DNA of 64,000 bases from Lysinibacillus sp. PLM2 (GCA_023168345.1 AP025689.1:3926001-3990000); one strand, 5' to 3'. Counted from the first letter of the stretch, positions 7,693-16,656 are shown. Notes: generated by a model from the sequence alone, not told the origin. Program-made: numbers and translations.

Positions 7693-9291
7693 CTATTCTG
7701 AGTCTTCAAGTTCGTCTTTTGCTTTTTTAATTGCTTTTTCTAAAGACTCTTTTTCATCTTGTAACTTGTCTATGTTGACGTTTCGATATTGTTTAAGTAA
7801 ATTTTCAGCATTTTCAATGATACCTTCTAACTTTTCGCGGGCATCGTAAATATCGCCTCGATCATCTTCATCGATGGCATCATCCAGTTCATCCATTGCA
7901 GCTTCCAATGAATCCTCAAAATAGTCAACCTGACTATCCAATTTATCCTCAAATGTATCGACTAATTCCTTTAATAAAGATTCTGCTTCATCAATTAGTT
8001 CTAATAATTCTTCTTCTTCATCCTGTAATGTATCTACATTAGAATCGTCATAAGAATCAAGAATATTTTCTGCAGTTTGTACTGCTTTCGTTAAGTCTTC
8101 ATATGCTCTATTTAATAAGTTGATAGAGTTATCTTTATTGGCCTTTTCAGCATCTTCTATCGCTTCTTCAATATCCTCTATCGTTTCTTCCAATAATTCT
8201 TCGTAATATTCTTTATCGAAGGTCTTCCCATATGTTTCATCAACGACCTTTTTGGCATCACGAATAGCTCTTTCTAAAGCTCTTTCATTACTTTCAAGTT
8301 CTTTAAAATCAGCCTTTTTTGCTTTTTCTAGTATGTCCTCAGCATTTATAATTAACTTATCTAGCTCATTCAAAACTTTTGATAAATTTTCTTTTTCCTC
8401 TTCAATATCTTCTTTGTCATTGTCGTCTTCGGCTTCCCTTAAATCTTCTAACACATCTTCTACTTCTTCCTGAGTATCTTCTAAATCGTCTATAGCAGCA
8501 TCAAGGGCTTTTTCTAGCTCTTTTATCTCTTGTTCATCGTCTTGCTCTTTCGGTGGTTTTGGACTATCTGTTGGTGTTTCTTCATCTTTATCTGGTTTAT
8601 CTGGTTTATCTGGTTTTCCTGGGAATTGAATGATTCCTCTGTTATCCCAGTCTTTCCATTGATCCCAAATATCTTGTTTGTCATCATCTCTCTTTAGGTT
8701 AATTAAACGAACAATAAATGCCGCTAAATTTGCACGCTTGACATACCCATTTGGATTATAGTTTCCTTCTACAGCTGTTATATTTAACGCACCAAAAGTG
8801 CCTACTACCTGATAATGCCAATCATCTTTTTTTACATCTGGATATGTTTTTATTTCATCCGATTCTAATTTAAAAGCAGGGACAAGAATTGCAGCCATCT
8901 GAGCACGTGTTAATGGACTATTTGGATTGAATTTCTCTTGTTTTGAAAACACGCCCATTTCTGTTAGCTTTGCAATGGCTGCATAATGGGAATTCTCTTT
9001 CGAAACATCTGAAAAACCAGGGTCTTTTACATTTGTTAAATCAAGTTCTAATACCTTTGCGAGAATCGAAGCAGCTTGTGCACGAGTGACATATTGAGTT
9101 GGTTTAAAAGTATTATCCTCATAGCCTCCCAGTATTTTAAACTCCGTTAACTTTTGAACAAAAGGATAATAATCCGCATCCTTTGGTACGTCTTTAAATG
9201 ACAATCCTTCCGCTTTTGCCGATATTGTAACGGGTACTGTGAATAATAAAGCAGCTGCTGAGAACGTCGTAAGTACTTTTTTAAAACTCAC
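7693..9291 (-). CDS. Surface protein with three SLH domains and a long acidic coiled coil
   Basis: The GTG start at 9291 has AAGGAGG upstream. The 532-residue product has a Sec signal peptide (SFKKVLTTFSAAALLFTVPVTISAKA) and then three S-layer-homology repeats (about 30-85, 90-145 and 147-200; FKDVPKD, FSDVSKE, YPDVKKD). A Lys/Pro/Asp linker (PGKPDKPDKPDKDEE) leads into about 290 residues of almost uninterrupted Glu/Asp/Lys heptads. Units resembling one another recur roughly every 60-70 residues (DSYDDSNVDTLQDEEEEL, YRNVNIDKLQDEKESL). SLH domains bind pyruvylated secondary cell-wall polymer, so this is a non-covalently anchored surface rod. No enzymatic domain is visible. Confidence 0.85.
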   Translation of the reverse strand: MSFKKVLTTFSAAALLFTVPVTISAKAEGLSFKDVPKDADYYPFVQKLTEFKILGGYEDNTFKPTQYVTRAQAASILAKVLELDLTNVKDPGFSDVSKENSHYAAIAKLTEMGVFSKQEKFNPNSPLTRAQMAAILVPAFKLESDEIKTYPDVKKDDWHYQVVGTFGALNITAVEGNYNPNGYVKRANLAAFIVRLINLKRDDDKQDIWDQWKDWDNRGIIQFPGKPDKPDKPDKDEETPTDSPKPPKEQDDEQEIKELEKALDAAIDDLEDTQEEVEDVLEDLREAEDDNDKEDIEEEKENLSKVLNELDKLIINAEDILEKAKKADFKELESNERALERAIRDAKKVVDETYGKTFDKEYYEELLEETIEDIEEAIEDAEKANKDNSINLLNRAYEDLTKAVQTAENILDSYDDSNVDTLQDEEEELLELIDEAESLLKELVDTFEDKLDSQVDYFEDSLEAAMDELDDAIDEDDRGDIYDAREKLEGIIENAENLLKQYRNVNIDKLQDEKESLEKAIKKAKDELEDSE

Positions 9292-9625
9292 TATTAGTAG
9301 CCTCCTTCATTTTTTAACTTAATTTCCCATTTCCATTATCGCAAGTTTATCTCTTTCAGTCTATTAATCTCCTTCATTAATTCATTTTTTATAGAAAAAC
9401 TAAAAAAGTGCCATTATTATTTCTTCCCTTACATTCTTGATATACAAATAAATCACATATCGACACACTTGAAATTAGTGATTAACCTTCCAAATGAATA
9501 ACATCAATAGCAATCGGACAATTTAAATTCATATGTTCTGTCCTTCTCTCGTTAAATTGAAGGGGATTATTAAGAAGCATATATTCCATCAACTTGCTTT
9601 AAAAGAAGGAAGGAAGCTCAATAAA
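9292..9625. other. Divergent promoter region between SLH and anion transporter genes
   Basis: This is AT-rich sequence with no convincing gene. The transporter frame remains open upstream to 9533, but without a good ribosome site. I see no strong hairpin or operator. Confidence 0.4.
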
Positions 9626-11053
9626 GTGGACCAGAATAAAGAAAAACGTGAAGTGAAATTCATTCCATTAGTGGTCATTTTCCTAGTCGGAGCGATTATT
9701 TGGGTTATTCCCCATCCCGAAGGATTACAAGTACGGGCTTGGCATTTATTTGCCATCTTTGTCTCTACCATTATTGGTCTTATACTAAAGCCTATCCCTA
9801 TGGGAAGTATCGCAATTTTAGCATTAACGGTTATTATGATTACCGAAACATTAACCTTACAGGAAGCGCTTAGTGGATTCCAAAACTCAACCATTTGGTT
9901 AATCGTTATCGCTTTTTTCATCTCTAGAGGATTTATTAAAACCGGGCTCGGAACACGGGTTGCCTATCTTTTTGTGCGATTGTTTGGGAAAAAAACTTTA
10001 GGGTTATCCTATTCCCTTATAGCCAGTGACTTAATCCTTTCTCCAGCAATGCCTTCTAATACAGCACGTGCTGGTGGGATCCTACTACCAATCATTCGCT
10101 CTTTGTCTGAAACATACGGTTCGCGATCTGGTGATGGGACGGAACGAAAAATAGGGGCGTTCTTGACAACTGCTTCTTTTCAGGGAAACATGATTACTTC
10201 TGCTATGTTTATGACAGCGATGGCCGCCAACCCTTTAGCTGCGAAAATAGCAGAAGATATTACAGGGGCAACAGTTACCTGGGTGGGCTGGATGGTTGCA
10301 GCCTTAGTACCAGGAATAATTAGTTTAATCATCGTGCCATTTATTATTTACAAAATTTATCCACCTGATATTAAAGAGACTCCTTCTGCAACAGCCGAAG
10401 CGACGAAAAAGCTTGATGAAATGGGACCTTTAAAACGCGAAGAATGGTATATGATTGGGATTTTTATCATTTTAGTTGTTTTATGGATATTTGGCTCTAG
10501 TATCAATCTTGATTCGACTGTAACTGCCTTTATCGGTTTAATGCTGTTACTACTTACAGAAGTGTTAACATGGTCTGATATTAAGCAAGAACAAGGGGCT
10601 TGGGATACTTTGGTTTGGTTCTCAGTTTTAGTCATGATGGCAATGTTTTTAAATAGTACAGGTATGATTCCTTGGTTCAGTGATAAGGTTCAAGGATTCA
10701 TTGGCGAAACATCCTGGTTCATTGCACTCATCATACTTACAATTATTTATTTCTATTCTCATTACTTTTTTGCAAGTAATACTGCCCATGTAAGTGCAAT
10801 GTACGGTGCATTTTTATCGGTTATTGTTGCAGCTGGTGCACCGCCACTCGTTTCAGCATTGATTCTCGCATTTTTCAGTAATTTATTTGGTTGTTTAACG
10901 AATTACGGCAGCGGACCTGCTCCTGTTTTTTTTGGGACAGGCTATGTTACACAAGAAAAGTGGTGGGGAATTGGACTACTTATTTCTTTCATCCACCTTG
11001 TAGTTTGGATAATTATAGGTGGTCTTTGGTGGAAAGTTCTTGGACTTTGGTAA
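9626..11053 (+). CDS. DASS/SLC13-family anion:Na+ symporter (dicarboxylate or 2-oxoglutarate/malate type)
   Basis: I start the gene at GTG 9626, with GAAGGAAGGA about 11 bases upstream and a normal short cytoplasmic lead (VDQNKEKREVKF). The 475-residue protein has about 12-13 membrane segments. It carries the two SNT-type signature loops of the DASS family: SPAMPSNTARAGG near residue 150, and ASNTAHVSAMYG near 390, which is followed by a NYGSGPAPVFFG block. These loops bind Na+ and carboxylate in the VcINDY fold. The closest characterised relatives by motif are SodiT1/YflS-type 2-oxoglutarate/malate translocators. The exact substrate cannot be read from sequence. It is a single-gene unit ended by a strong terminator. 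Confidence 0.88.
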   Translation: MDQNKEKREVKFIPLVVIFLVGAIIWVIPHPEGLQVRAWHLFAIFVSTIIGLILKPIPMGSIAILALTVIMITETLTLQEALSGFQNSTIWLIVIAFFISRGFIKTGLGTRVAYLFVRLFGKKTLGLSYSLIASDLILSPAMPSNTARAGGILLPIIRSLSETYGSRSGDGTERKIGAFLTTASFQGNMITSAMFMTAMAANPLAAKIAEDITGATVTWVGWMVAALVPGIISLIIVPFIIYKIYPPDIKETPSATAEATKKLDEMGPLKREEWYMIGIFIILVVLWIFGSSINLDSTVTAFIGLMLLLLTEVLTWSDIKQEQGAWDTLVWFSVLVMMAMFLNSTGMIPWFSDKVQGFIGETSWFIALIILTIIYFYSHYFFASNTAHVSAMYGAFLSVIVAAGAPPLVSALILAFFSNLFGCLTNYGSGPAPVFFGTGYVTQEKWWGIGLLISFIHLVVWIIIGGLWWKVLGLW

Positions 11054-11098
11054 AAGCATTATCAAGCAATAGAATTACCACAAATGGAGTAAAATAAA

Positions 11099-11128
11099 GA
11101 AAGACACCCTATATAAGGTGTCTTTTTC
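11099..11128. terminator. Bidirectional terminator
   Basis: AAAGACACC pairs with GGTGTCTTT and is followed by TTTCT on the plus strand; A-runs on the other side serve the convergent minus-strand gene. Confidence 0.85.
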
Positions 11129-11152
11129 TAACATTTTCTTATAATGGATATT

Positions 11153-11716
11153 CTAGTCTTTTTCTCTGCCTATATCACTAGAGGTAGGAATTAGCCTTTC
11201 CCCTATTTTGTGGCCAAGAAGGACTATCGGTATTAATATTAACCCAAAGATAGAACTGATTAAAATATCTGATATCTCAACTAAATTTTCACTTAGCAAC
11301 CTATAAAATAGATAAATAGTATAAGGTAATGTAATAAAGACTGCTGTCATCACACCAGGAACTAACATTTTAATCACAAGTGACTGTCCGATATGCATAA
11401 ACACATGGAGTAGTAATACGCTGTTAAAACCTAAAAACATAAGATAAATTTCTTTTTCAGCTGCCAGAAACGTAAATGGAATAAAAACAATAAATTCAAC
11501 ACATACAGCCACGGAAAATTGAGATGAAGTCACATTTGACAGTAATCGAAGATTCTTATGGAATCTTTTTGGGACATTGTTAAAAATTTTTTTATGATGT
11601 TTTCGAAACCATGGCTCTATACGAATGATTTCCTCAAAATCATGGAGCATAAAGGCGACAAGGAAAAGCCAAATTAATGAGTTAATACTAATTGACTGGT
11701 CAAGGAACTGAATCAT
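11153..11716 (-). CDS. HXXEE-domain membrane protein
   Basis: The start is ATG 11716 with AGAGG upstream. The 187-residue protein has about five hydrophobic segments (about 10-25, 68-85, 90-112, 118-140, 150-170). Its first helix ends in LHDFEE (H25..E28-E29), the defining HXXEE motif of this uncharacterised family. A second conserved histidine stretch (HVFMHIGQ) lies near residue 104. The spacing of His and Glu in the membrane suggests a metal-dependent enzyme or binding site, but no reaction is established for the family as far as I know. It is monocistronic and converges on the DASS transporter. Confidence 0.8.
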   Translation of the reverse strand: MIQFLDQSISINSLIWLFLVAFMLHDFEEIIRIEPWFRKHHKKIFNNVPKRFHKNLRLLSNVTSSQFSVAVCVEFIVFIPFTFLAAEKEIYLMFLGFNSVLLLHVFMHIGQSLVIKMLVPGVMTAVFITLPYTIYLFYRLLSENLVEISDILISSIFGLILIPIVLLGHKIGERLIPTSSDIGREKD

Positions 11717-12090
11717 AGCAAACCTCTTCTCTGTATACTTATAAAATTTTTTGCGAAAGCTATTTTTCTATCAACTTTTTTCGTATCATCATCCCTATCT
11801 CACATTTTCATCCTTTACGGAATCCATATATTTTGGGATAAACCCCTTTAAGATAATACAAACACATTTAGATGATTTTAATCACACTCGCTCTATATTT
11901 GTCAATATATTCCTGTGTAAAATTTGTAAACTAGAAATCACAGTTCACGAGATATTATTCAAAGAAAATGGATAAGAGGGGGAACGCGAGTCTTAAAAAC
12001 TGATAGAAAATGAAAATAGACTATACTAATAATGGATTTGATAAATTAACATTGTGAAAACTATCACACGTAATAATAAGAGTGATACAT
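11717..12090. other. Intergenic region without a recognisable gene
   Basis: AT-rich sequence between the HXXEE gene and the decayed nitroreductase. One open frame here lacks a ribosome site and protein-like composition, and I see no strong hairpin. Confidence 0.4.
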
Positions 12091-12760
12091 TTGCGTAATA
12101 AAGATATTTTGAAACAAGAAATTTTAGATGCCTTTCATTTTAGACATGCGACAAAAAAATTTGATCCTGAGAAAAAAATCCGATGACGATTTTCGTTTTA
12201 TTCTAGAAACGGGTCGCTTATCTCCCAGCTCCTTCGGGTTGGAACCATGGCGCTTTGTGGTAGTTCAAAAACCTGACCTCCGTGAAAAAATAAAGCACAC
12301 TTCATGGGGAGCATTTAGTAAACTGCCAGAAGCAAGTCATTTTGTTATCATCCTGGCTAGAACAAAACTAGATACAATTTATAATTGTTATTATTTAAAG
12401 GACCATACTGAATGTATCTCAATTTCCTGAAGAACATCTTGAGAAATTTTTAGAAAGAGTAGAAGAGTTTCAAAGAGATGATTTCAAATTACCTGATGGT
12501 GATCGTCCTTTATTTGACTGGGCTTGTAAGCAAACCTACTTTGCTCTTGGCAACATGATGACTGCTGCTGCTCAGATTGGATTGATTCCTGTCCTATTGA
12601 AGGATTTAATAAGGATAAAATGAATCAGTTGCTTGATGAAGAAGGGGTATTGGAAGATAGACATTTTGGAATTTCTGTCATGGTAGCCTTTGGATATCGA
12701 GCAAAAGATCCTCGCCCAAAAACGCGAAGATCATTTGATGATGTTGTGAGATGGGTGTAG
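12091..12760 (+). pseudogene. Nitroreductase (NfsB/YodC-like) broken by three frameshifts
   Basis: Pieces of one roughly 220-residue FMN-dependent nitroreductase can be read in three frames. The start is TTG 12091 ([30 protein letters not shown]). A shift occurs in an A-run near 12170-12180, after which the next frame gives [20 protein letters not shown] second shift lies near 12395 (then [17 protein letters not shown] ... AAQIG). A third lies near 12578 (then EGFNKDKMNQLLDEEG ... FGYRAKDPRPKTRRSFDDV), ending at 12760. The residues around [18 protein letters not shown] and RPKTR are the flavin-contact motifs of the family. With three separate shifts, sequencing error alone is unlikely, and I call it a decayed gene. 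Confidence 0.88.
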
Positions 12761-12779
12761 TGATTTTATAAGTTATAAC

Positions 12780-12816
12780 AGCCGATTCGAGTGAAATATT
12801 GAATCGGCTTTTTTTA
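12780..12816. terminator. Terminator between nitroreductase remnant and Crp-like regulator
   Basis: A perfect stem AGCCGATTC / GAATCGGCT is followed by TTTTTTT. Confidence 0.85.
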
Positions 12817-12843
12817 TATTTGTACGAGATTTAACCTCTTATC

Positions 12844-13533
12844 CTACGTATTTAAATTATTTATTTCATTTCTTAACACCCCTGCAAGCTCATACAAGGA
12901 ATCATACTGTTTGATTCGATAGTTTCGCCCATCCTTCTCCAAATAAGCTTTTTCACAGAATTGTGTGAGTACGTATAGTAAATGCCGATAGGATACACCT
13001 AAATAGTCACAAACTATAACATGTTTTTCCTTATAAACCCCTTGGTCAGCGGTTTGTAAAATAAAATCCGCAAGTCGATTTTCAAGCGGGAAAGCGAGGC
13101 TTTGTGAATACTTTGCTGCCATCTGGGTTGCTTTTCCACTTAAAAATTTAGTTAATTCCCTCAAGAACTTTGTATCCTCTAGTAATTTTTGTCGATAACG
13201 ATGAATAGGAAGTGCAAAACAAATGGTCTTCGTGGATGCTTGTATCCCCTTTGTATAATAAACATCATTTAATAATTCCATTTCTCCTATGTACTCATGT
13301 GCATTCACAAAATTGATAAGGGATACTTTCCCGTTTTGATGGGTCACATAAATTTTGGCTTTTCCTTCTATGACATAAAATAGAAAATCCGGTCTCATCC
13401 CTTCTTGAATAATCCATTCATCTCGTTTGTATTCATGTACTTCCATAAACTCTTCAATTGAAAAGGAGAATAGATTTGCTATTGAGTTATATTTCAAAAA
13501 CAGACGCTTCTTTTCACCTTTGTAAATTTCCAT
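12844..13533 (-). CDS. Crp/Fnr-family transcriptional regulator (YeiL-like)
   Basis: ATG 13533 has GGAGGTG at good spacing. The 229-residue protein has an N-terminal cyclic-nucleotide-binding-like beta roll (about 22-130; IQEGMRPDFLFYVIEGKAKIYV, with a GE.EL phosphate-cassette-like GEMELLND). A dimer helix and a C-terminal winged helix follow (about 150-215; ADFILQTAD, VSYRHLLYVL). YeiL-type proteins have this layout and lack obvious cAMP selectivity. The gene is transcribed divergently from an MFS transporter, 80 bp apart. A perfect 20-bp palindrome sits immediately upstream of its ribosome site. I infer that it represses its own gene and controls the transporter. No cysteine cluster for Fe-S sensing is present. 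Confidence 0.85.
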   Translation of the reverse strand: MEIYKGEKKRLFLKYNSIANLFSFSIEEFMEVHEYKRDEWIIQEGMRPDFLFYVIEGKAKIYVTHQNGKVSLINFVNAHEYIGEMELLNDVYYTKGIQASTKTICFALPIHRYRQKLLEDTKFLRELTKFLSGKATQMAAKYSQSLAFPLENRLADFILQTADQGVYKEKHVIVCDYLGVSYRHLLYVLTQFCEKAYLEKDGRNYRIKQYDSLYELAGVLRNEINNLNT

Positions 13534-13545
13534 GTTTCACCTCCA

Positions 13546-13565
13546 AATATGAGATATCTCATATT
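13546..13565. promoter_or_regulatory. Perfect 20-bp palindrome, candidate operator of the Crp-like regulator
   Basis: AATATGAGAT followed by ATCTCATATT forms a perfect dyad. It lies immediately upstream of the regulator's Shine-Dalgarno sequence and about 48 bp from the divergent MFS start codon. The size and symmetry suit a Crp-fold dimer. Confidence 0.65.
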
Positions 13566-13612
13566 AACGTCCTTCTAACCATGATATCATGCATTCAATG
13601 AGGGGGGTAATC

Positions 13613-14785
13613 ATGAATACACAACGCTGGATGAGTACACATTTTTTTAGTTTTTTTATGACTTGGGGCATTTTTCTACCTTATTGGTCGGGGTGGTTGA
13701 TTTATACAAAAGGGATTACCGTGTCAGAAGCGAGCTTCATCATGAGTTTAGGTTTGCTTGCAAGGGGGCTTTCAACACTTTTTGCCTTTCCTTATTTATC
13801 AGAAAGGTTTAGCAGTAAAACTCTATTAAAGCTAGCTGCCATTGGTACACTGGTATCACTTCTTTGTTATATTCCTGCAAATTCCTTTACTAGTTTACTT
13901 ATCGTTACAATCATTTTACACATATTTTACCCAGCACTAATGCCTGCTTTAGATAGTGCTGCCGGTGTGCTTGTGCAAAATAAACAATTAAATCACTATG
14001 GAAGAAGTCGTCAATGGGGATCTATTGGTTTTGTCTCAATCGGCATGGTTATAACCATTTTTACAGGTCTGATTGGTGATGAAGTAATATTTTGGGCATT
14101 ATTACTTGGTGTAATCGGTTTTGTGCTTCTTGGACTTATGCCTACACCTGTTATTCTATCTACAAAGCCGAATGTTGAGTCTAAGCAAAATGTGGGGCTG
14201 TTACAGCTATTCCGTATTAAACATTTTGGATTAGTACTCGTGATTGTCGTTTTATTGCAGGCGGCCCACGCTACTTATTACAACTATGGCTATATTTTTC
14301 TACAAGATATTCATGCACCAGTATATTTAATCGGTCTTATTATTAACATTGCTGTAATCGCAGAAATCATATTTTTCTCTATTGCAGATAAAAAATTTGG
14401 TCATTTATCAGTAGGTTCTTTACTAGCAATAGCTGCATTTGGTTCTTCTGTAAGATGGATATTAGTTTTTGTATTCCCAAATATCGCAGTTTTCTGTGTG
14501 GCGCAATCCTTACATGCATTCTCCTTTGCTATGGGACATTTTGCTTTTATGAAATACTTAATCGGCAATATTCCACACGCTCAAATTCCAAAAGCACAAG
14601 GGATGTACTCAGCCTTTGCCCTTAGCTGGAGTACGGCAGTCTTTACTATTTTCGGCGGCTTTTTATACGAAATCGAACCAAGATATGCCTTTATTGGGAT
14701 GATTGTTTGCACCATTCCAGCAATGCTAATTGCACTTGTATATCGAAAGCTTGAGCTTAAAAAGGATGTTTTAGTTTCTATTTAA
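13613..14785 (+). CDS. MFS transporter of the LacY/HCA (phenylpropionate permease-like) type
   Basis: I choose ATG 13613, since GAGGGGGG lies just upstream; the longer frame starts inside that ribosome site. The 390-residue product has 12 predicted membrane helices. Features of the MFS_1-like/HcaT group include YWSGWLIYTKGITVSEASFIMSLG in the first helical hairpin and a basic cytoplasmic loop (NHYGRSRQWGSIGF) that matches the conserved R.WGS(I/V)GF signature. Substrates of the group are unknown for most Bacillales members; aromatic acids are one possibility. It is regulated most likely by the divergent Crp-like protein. A strong terminator follows the stop codon. Confidence 0.85.
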   Translation: MNTQRWMSTHFFSFFMTWGIFLPYWSGWLIYTKGITVSEASFIMSLGLLARGLSTLFAFPYLSERFSSKTLLKLAAIGTLVSLLCYIPANSFTSLLIVTIILHIFYPALMPALDSAAGVLVQNKQLNHYGRSRQWGSIGFVSIGMVITIFTGLIGDEVIFWALLLGVIGFVLLGLMPTPVILSTKPNVESKQNVGLLQLFRIKHFGLVLVIVVLLQAAHATYYNYGYIFLQDIHAPVYLIGLIINIAVIAEIIFFSIADKKFGHLSVGSLLAIAAFGSSVRWILVFVFPNIAVFCVAQSLHAFSFAMGHFAFMKYLIGNIPHAQIPKAQGMYSAFALSWSTAVFTIFGGFLYEIEPRYAFIGMIVCTIPAMLIALVYRKLELKKDVLVSI

Positions 14786-14828
14786 AAAAGATGAGATTTA
14801 TCTGATTAAGATAAGTCTCATCTTTTTT
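14784..14828 (+). terminator. Terminator after the MFS gene
   Basis: AAAAAAGATGAGA pairs with TCTCATCTTTTTT around an internal loop; the T-run lies at the 3' side. Confidence 0.85.
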
Positions 14829-14908
14829 ATATATTCATAAATATACATTCTACGTTTATAATTTACTGAAAATTCAGTTGTTTTTCCTTATTCAATCGGT
14901 TACTATAT

Positions 14909-14934
14909 ATCTAAATGATATATATCTTTTAGAT
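14909..14934. promoter_or_regulatory. Inverted repeat upstream of the padR-like gene
   Basis: ATCTAAA and TTTAGAT are separated by 12 bases and flanked by TATATAT stretches. The element ends at the ribosome site of the PadR gene. It is a plausible autoregulatory operator, but the region is AT-rich and the match may be chance. Confidence 0.4.
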
Positions 14935-14947
14935 AGGTGTGAGCATA

Positions 14948-15502
14948 TTGACTAATTACAACGACACAACATACGCCATATTAGGGATTTTGACAACCGA
15001 GTGTAAATCTGGATACTCCATTAAACAGTTCATTGATCGAAGCTTAAATCATTTTTGGAAAATTAGTTATGGGCAAATATATCCTACATTAAAGTTCATT
15101 GTCCAAGAAGGATTGGCAGAGGTACAAATCTCATCAAAACCTGGGAAGCCGGATAAAAATGAGTACAATTTAACCTCAAAAGGGAGAGATGTACTAAAAA
15201 ATTGGTTGGAGCAGCCAATAAAACAATTGCCTACTGAACGAAATGAAATTTTGCTTAAGTTGTTTTTTGGTCGCTATCAATCCCACGAAAAAACTATGTC
15301 ACTAATACAGAATTACAAACAGGAGTTAGCAATCCGTTATCAAACTTATTTAACAATTGAGCAAAGCATCATCGACTTTAATCCTAACGATGAAGATGCT
15401 GTTTATTGGTTATTCACATTGGATTATGGGAAACGAACAACGAAAGCTGCATTGGACTGGTGCGAGTATACTCTAGATAAATTATTTACTAAGGGGGAGT
15501 AA
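14948..15502 (+). CDS. PadR-family transcriptional regulator
   Basis: The best start is TTG 14948 (MTNYNDTTYAILGIL), with AGGTG eight bases upstream; the GTG at 14939 sits too close to that site. The roughly 184-residue protein has the PadR winged helix at about 5-85 (YAILGILTTECKSGYSIKQF, SYGQIYPTLKFIVQEGLAE, Y.LTSKGRDVL). The C-terminal helical PadR dimerisation domain runs from about 95 to 180. It is followed immediately by a DUF4188 gene in the same transcript. PadR proteins of this size usually repress their own operon and respond to small hydrophobic molecules. I infer control of the downstream enzyme-like gene. Confidence 0.87.
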   Translation: MTNYNDTTYAILGILTTECKSGYSIKQFIDRSLNHFWKISYGQIYPTLKFIVQEGLAEVQISSKPGKPDKNEYNLTSKGRDVLKNWLEQPIKQLPTERNEILLKLFFGRYQSHEKTMSLIQNYKQELAIRYQTYLTIEQSIIDFNPNDEDAVYWLFTLDYGKRTTKAALDWCEYTLDKLFTKGE

Positions 15503-15979
15503 GTGGTGACTAAGCATATTTATACAGGACGTCATACAACTGAAAACACAGAGGATATCGTTGTTTTTATTATTGGAATGAGAGTTAACAGGCCGCTAGC
15601 TATTCATAAATGGTTGCCTGTATTTAATGCAATGCCAGGGATGATTAAGGAGCTTTATACAAACAAGGAAAGCTTAGGATTTTTATCAATGGAAAGTTAT
15701 TTCGGACTTCGTACAACTACGATGATTCAATATTGGCATTCAATCGAAGACCTACTCGCATATGCCAAAAATGAAAAGCATTTAGCTGCGTGGAAAAATT
15801 TTAATAAAAAAGTAGGGGATAACGACGCTGTTGGAATTTATCATGAAACTTATCAATTAAGTAAAGGAAACTATGAATCCGTTTATGTGAATATGCCTCA
15901 TTATGGCTTAGGAAAAGCCGTAAACCATATCCCAGTATCTTCAGAGTTAAATACCGCGCGAAAACGGCTTAAAGCATAG
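15503..15979 (+). CDS. DUF4188 family protein (monooxygenase-like alpha/beta barrel)
   Basis: It starts at GTG 15503 right after the PadR stop codon; AAGGGGGAG at the end of the PadR gene serves as ribosome site. The 158-residue product fits DUF4188: a first strand with VVFIIGMRVNRPLAIHKWLPV, then the LGFLSMESYFGLRTTTMIQYWHSIEDL block and the AWKNFNKKVGDNDAVGIYHETY block. The fold resembles dimeric ferredoxin-like monooxygenases, with conserved His and Tyr residues in the QYWHS and IYHETY motifs. The reaction is not known. The PadR-DUF4188 pairing suggests detoxification of a phenolic or other small compound, which is inference. Confidence 0.8.
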   Translation: MVTKHIYTGRHTTENTEDIVVFIIGMRVNRPLAIHKWLPVFNAMPGMIKELYTNKESLGFLSMESYFGLRTTTMIQYWHSIEDLLAYAKNEKHLAAWKNFNKKVGDNDAVGIYHETYQLSKGNYESVYVNMPHYGLGKAVNHIPVSSELNTARKRLKA

Positions 15980-16058
15980 TTTTTTCATGGAGACGAACAA
16001 TAAAGTCTACCAACCTTCTAATGGGTTTTAGCATCTCTTAAAATATTTTTGAATCAAT

Positions 16059-16108
16059 AAAACACTCGCAAATATTACTCACCTAATGTTTGCAGAGTGT
16101 TTTTTTGT
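16059..16108 (+). terminator. Terminator after the padR-DUF4188 operon
   Basis: AAACACTCGCAAA pairs with TTTGCAGAGTGTTT with one mismatch and is followed by a T-run. Confidence 0.85.
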
Positions 16109-16218
16109 TAAGTACTTAAGAATTTAATTGCCACAATTTTTAACAAGAAATGTTATGGATTGTTGATAGATTTTATCTTCCAGCCTCTATATAGTTGAAA
16201 TATAAGGAGATGAGATAC

Positions 16219-16656
16219 ATGATTGGTATGAATATTCGCATTTTCCGTAAAAAACTTAAACTTAGTCAAGAACAATTAGCTGAAAAGGTAAATGTATCAC
16301 GGCAGACTGTTGCCAAGTGGGAAAACGAAGAGGCCCTTCCCGATATTTATAAATGCAAAATACTTGCTGATATTTTTCAAGTAACCGTGGACCAATTATC
16401 TAGCAATATGAATGAAGAAGAAGTTAACGAACTTAGTCCAAACGGTAAGCACTTCTTTGGTGTAGTAAAGGTAGGAGAACGTGGGCAAATAGTCATTCCT
16501 AAACAAGCACGAGAAATGTATAAAATTCAAGCTGGGGATAAACTAGTTGTTTTAGGAGAAGATGCCACAAAGGGGATTGCTATCTTAAAATACGACGGCT
16601 TACTTGAGTTTGCAGAGATGATTCGAAATGCAGTGCCTAAGGAGGAAAACGAATGA
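16219..16656 (+). CDS. Two-domain regulator: XRE helix-turn-helix fused to AbrB/SpoVT-type domain
   Basis: The start is ATG 16219 with AAGGAGATGAG upstream; the longer frame begins inside this site. The 145-residue protein has an XRE helix-turn-helix at residues 1-62 (LKLSQEQLAEKVNVSRQTVAKWENEEALPD) and an AbrB-like swapped-hairpin domain at about 85-130 (VKVGERGQIVIPKQAREMYKIQAGDKLVVLG). Both modules bind DNA. The fusion occurs in Firmicutes as small regulators next to membrane or transfer enzymes. The stop codon overlaps the start of the glycosyltransferase gene by 4 bases (ATGA), so the two are translationally coupled. It probably autoregulates the operon. Confidence 0.87.
   Translation: MIGMNIRIFRKKLKLSQEQLAEKVNVSRQTVAKWENEEALPDIYKCKILADIFQVTVDQLSSNMNEEEVNELSPNGKHFFGVVKVGERGQIVIPKQAREMYKIQAGDKLVVLGEDATKGIAILKYDGLLEFAEMIRNAVPKEENE

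Noticed and set aside
8252..8473. Serine-rich open frame on the plus strand inside the SLH gene
   Set aside because: It is the complement of the Glu/Asp/Lys coiled-coil coding sequence (Ser/Phe-rich shadow) and has no ribosome site.
11751..11975. 74-residue plus-strand frame upstream of the nitroreductase remnant
   Set aside because: There is no ribosome site, the composition is not protein-like and no motif is seen.
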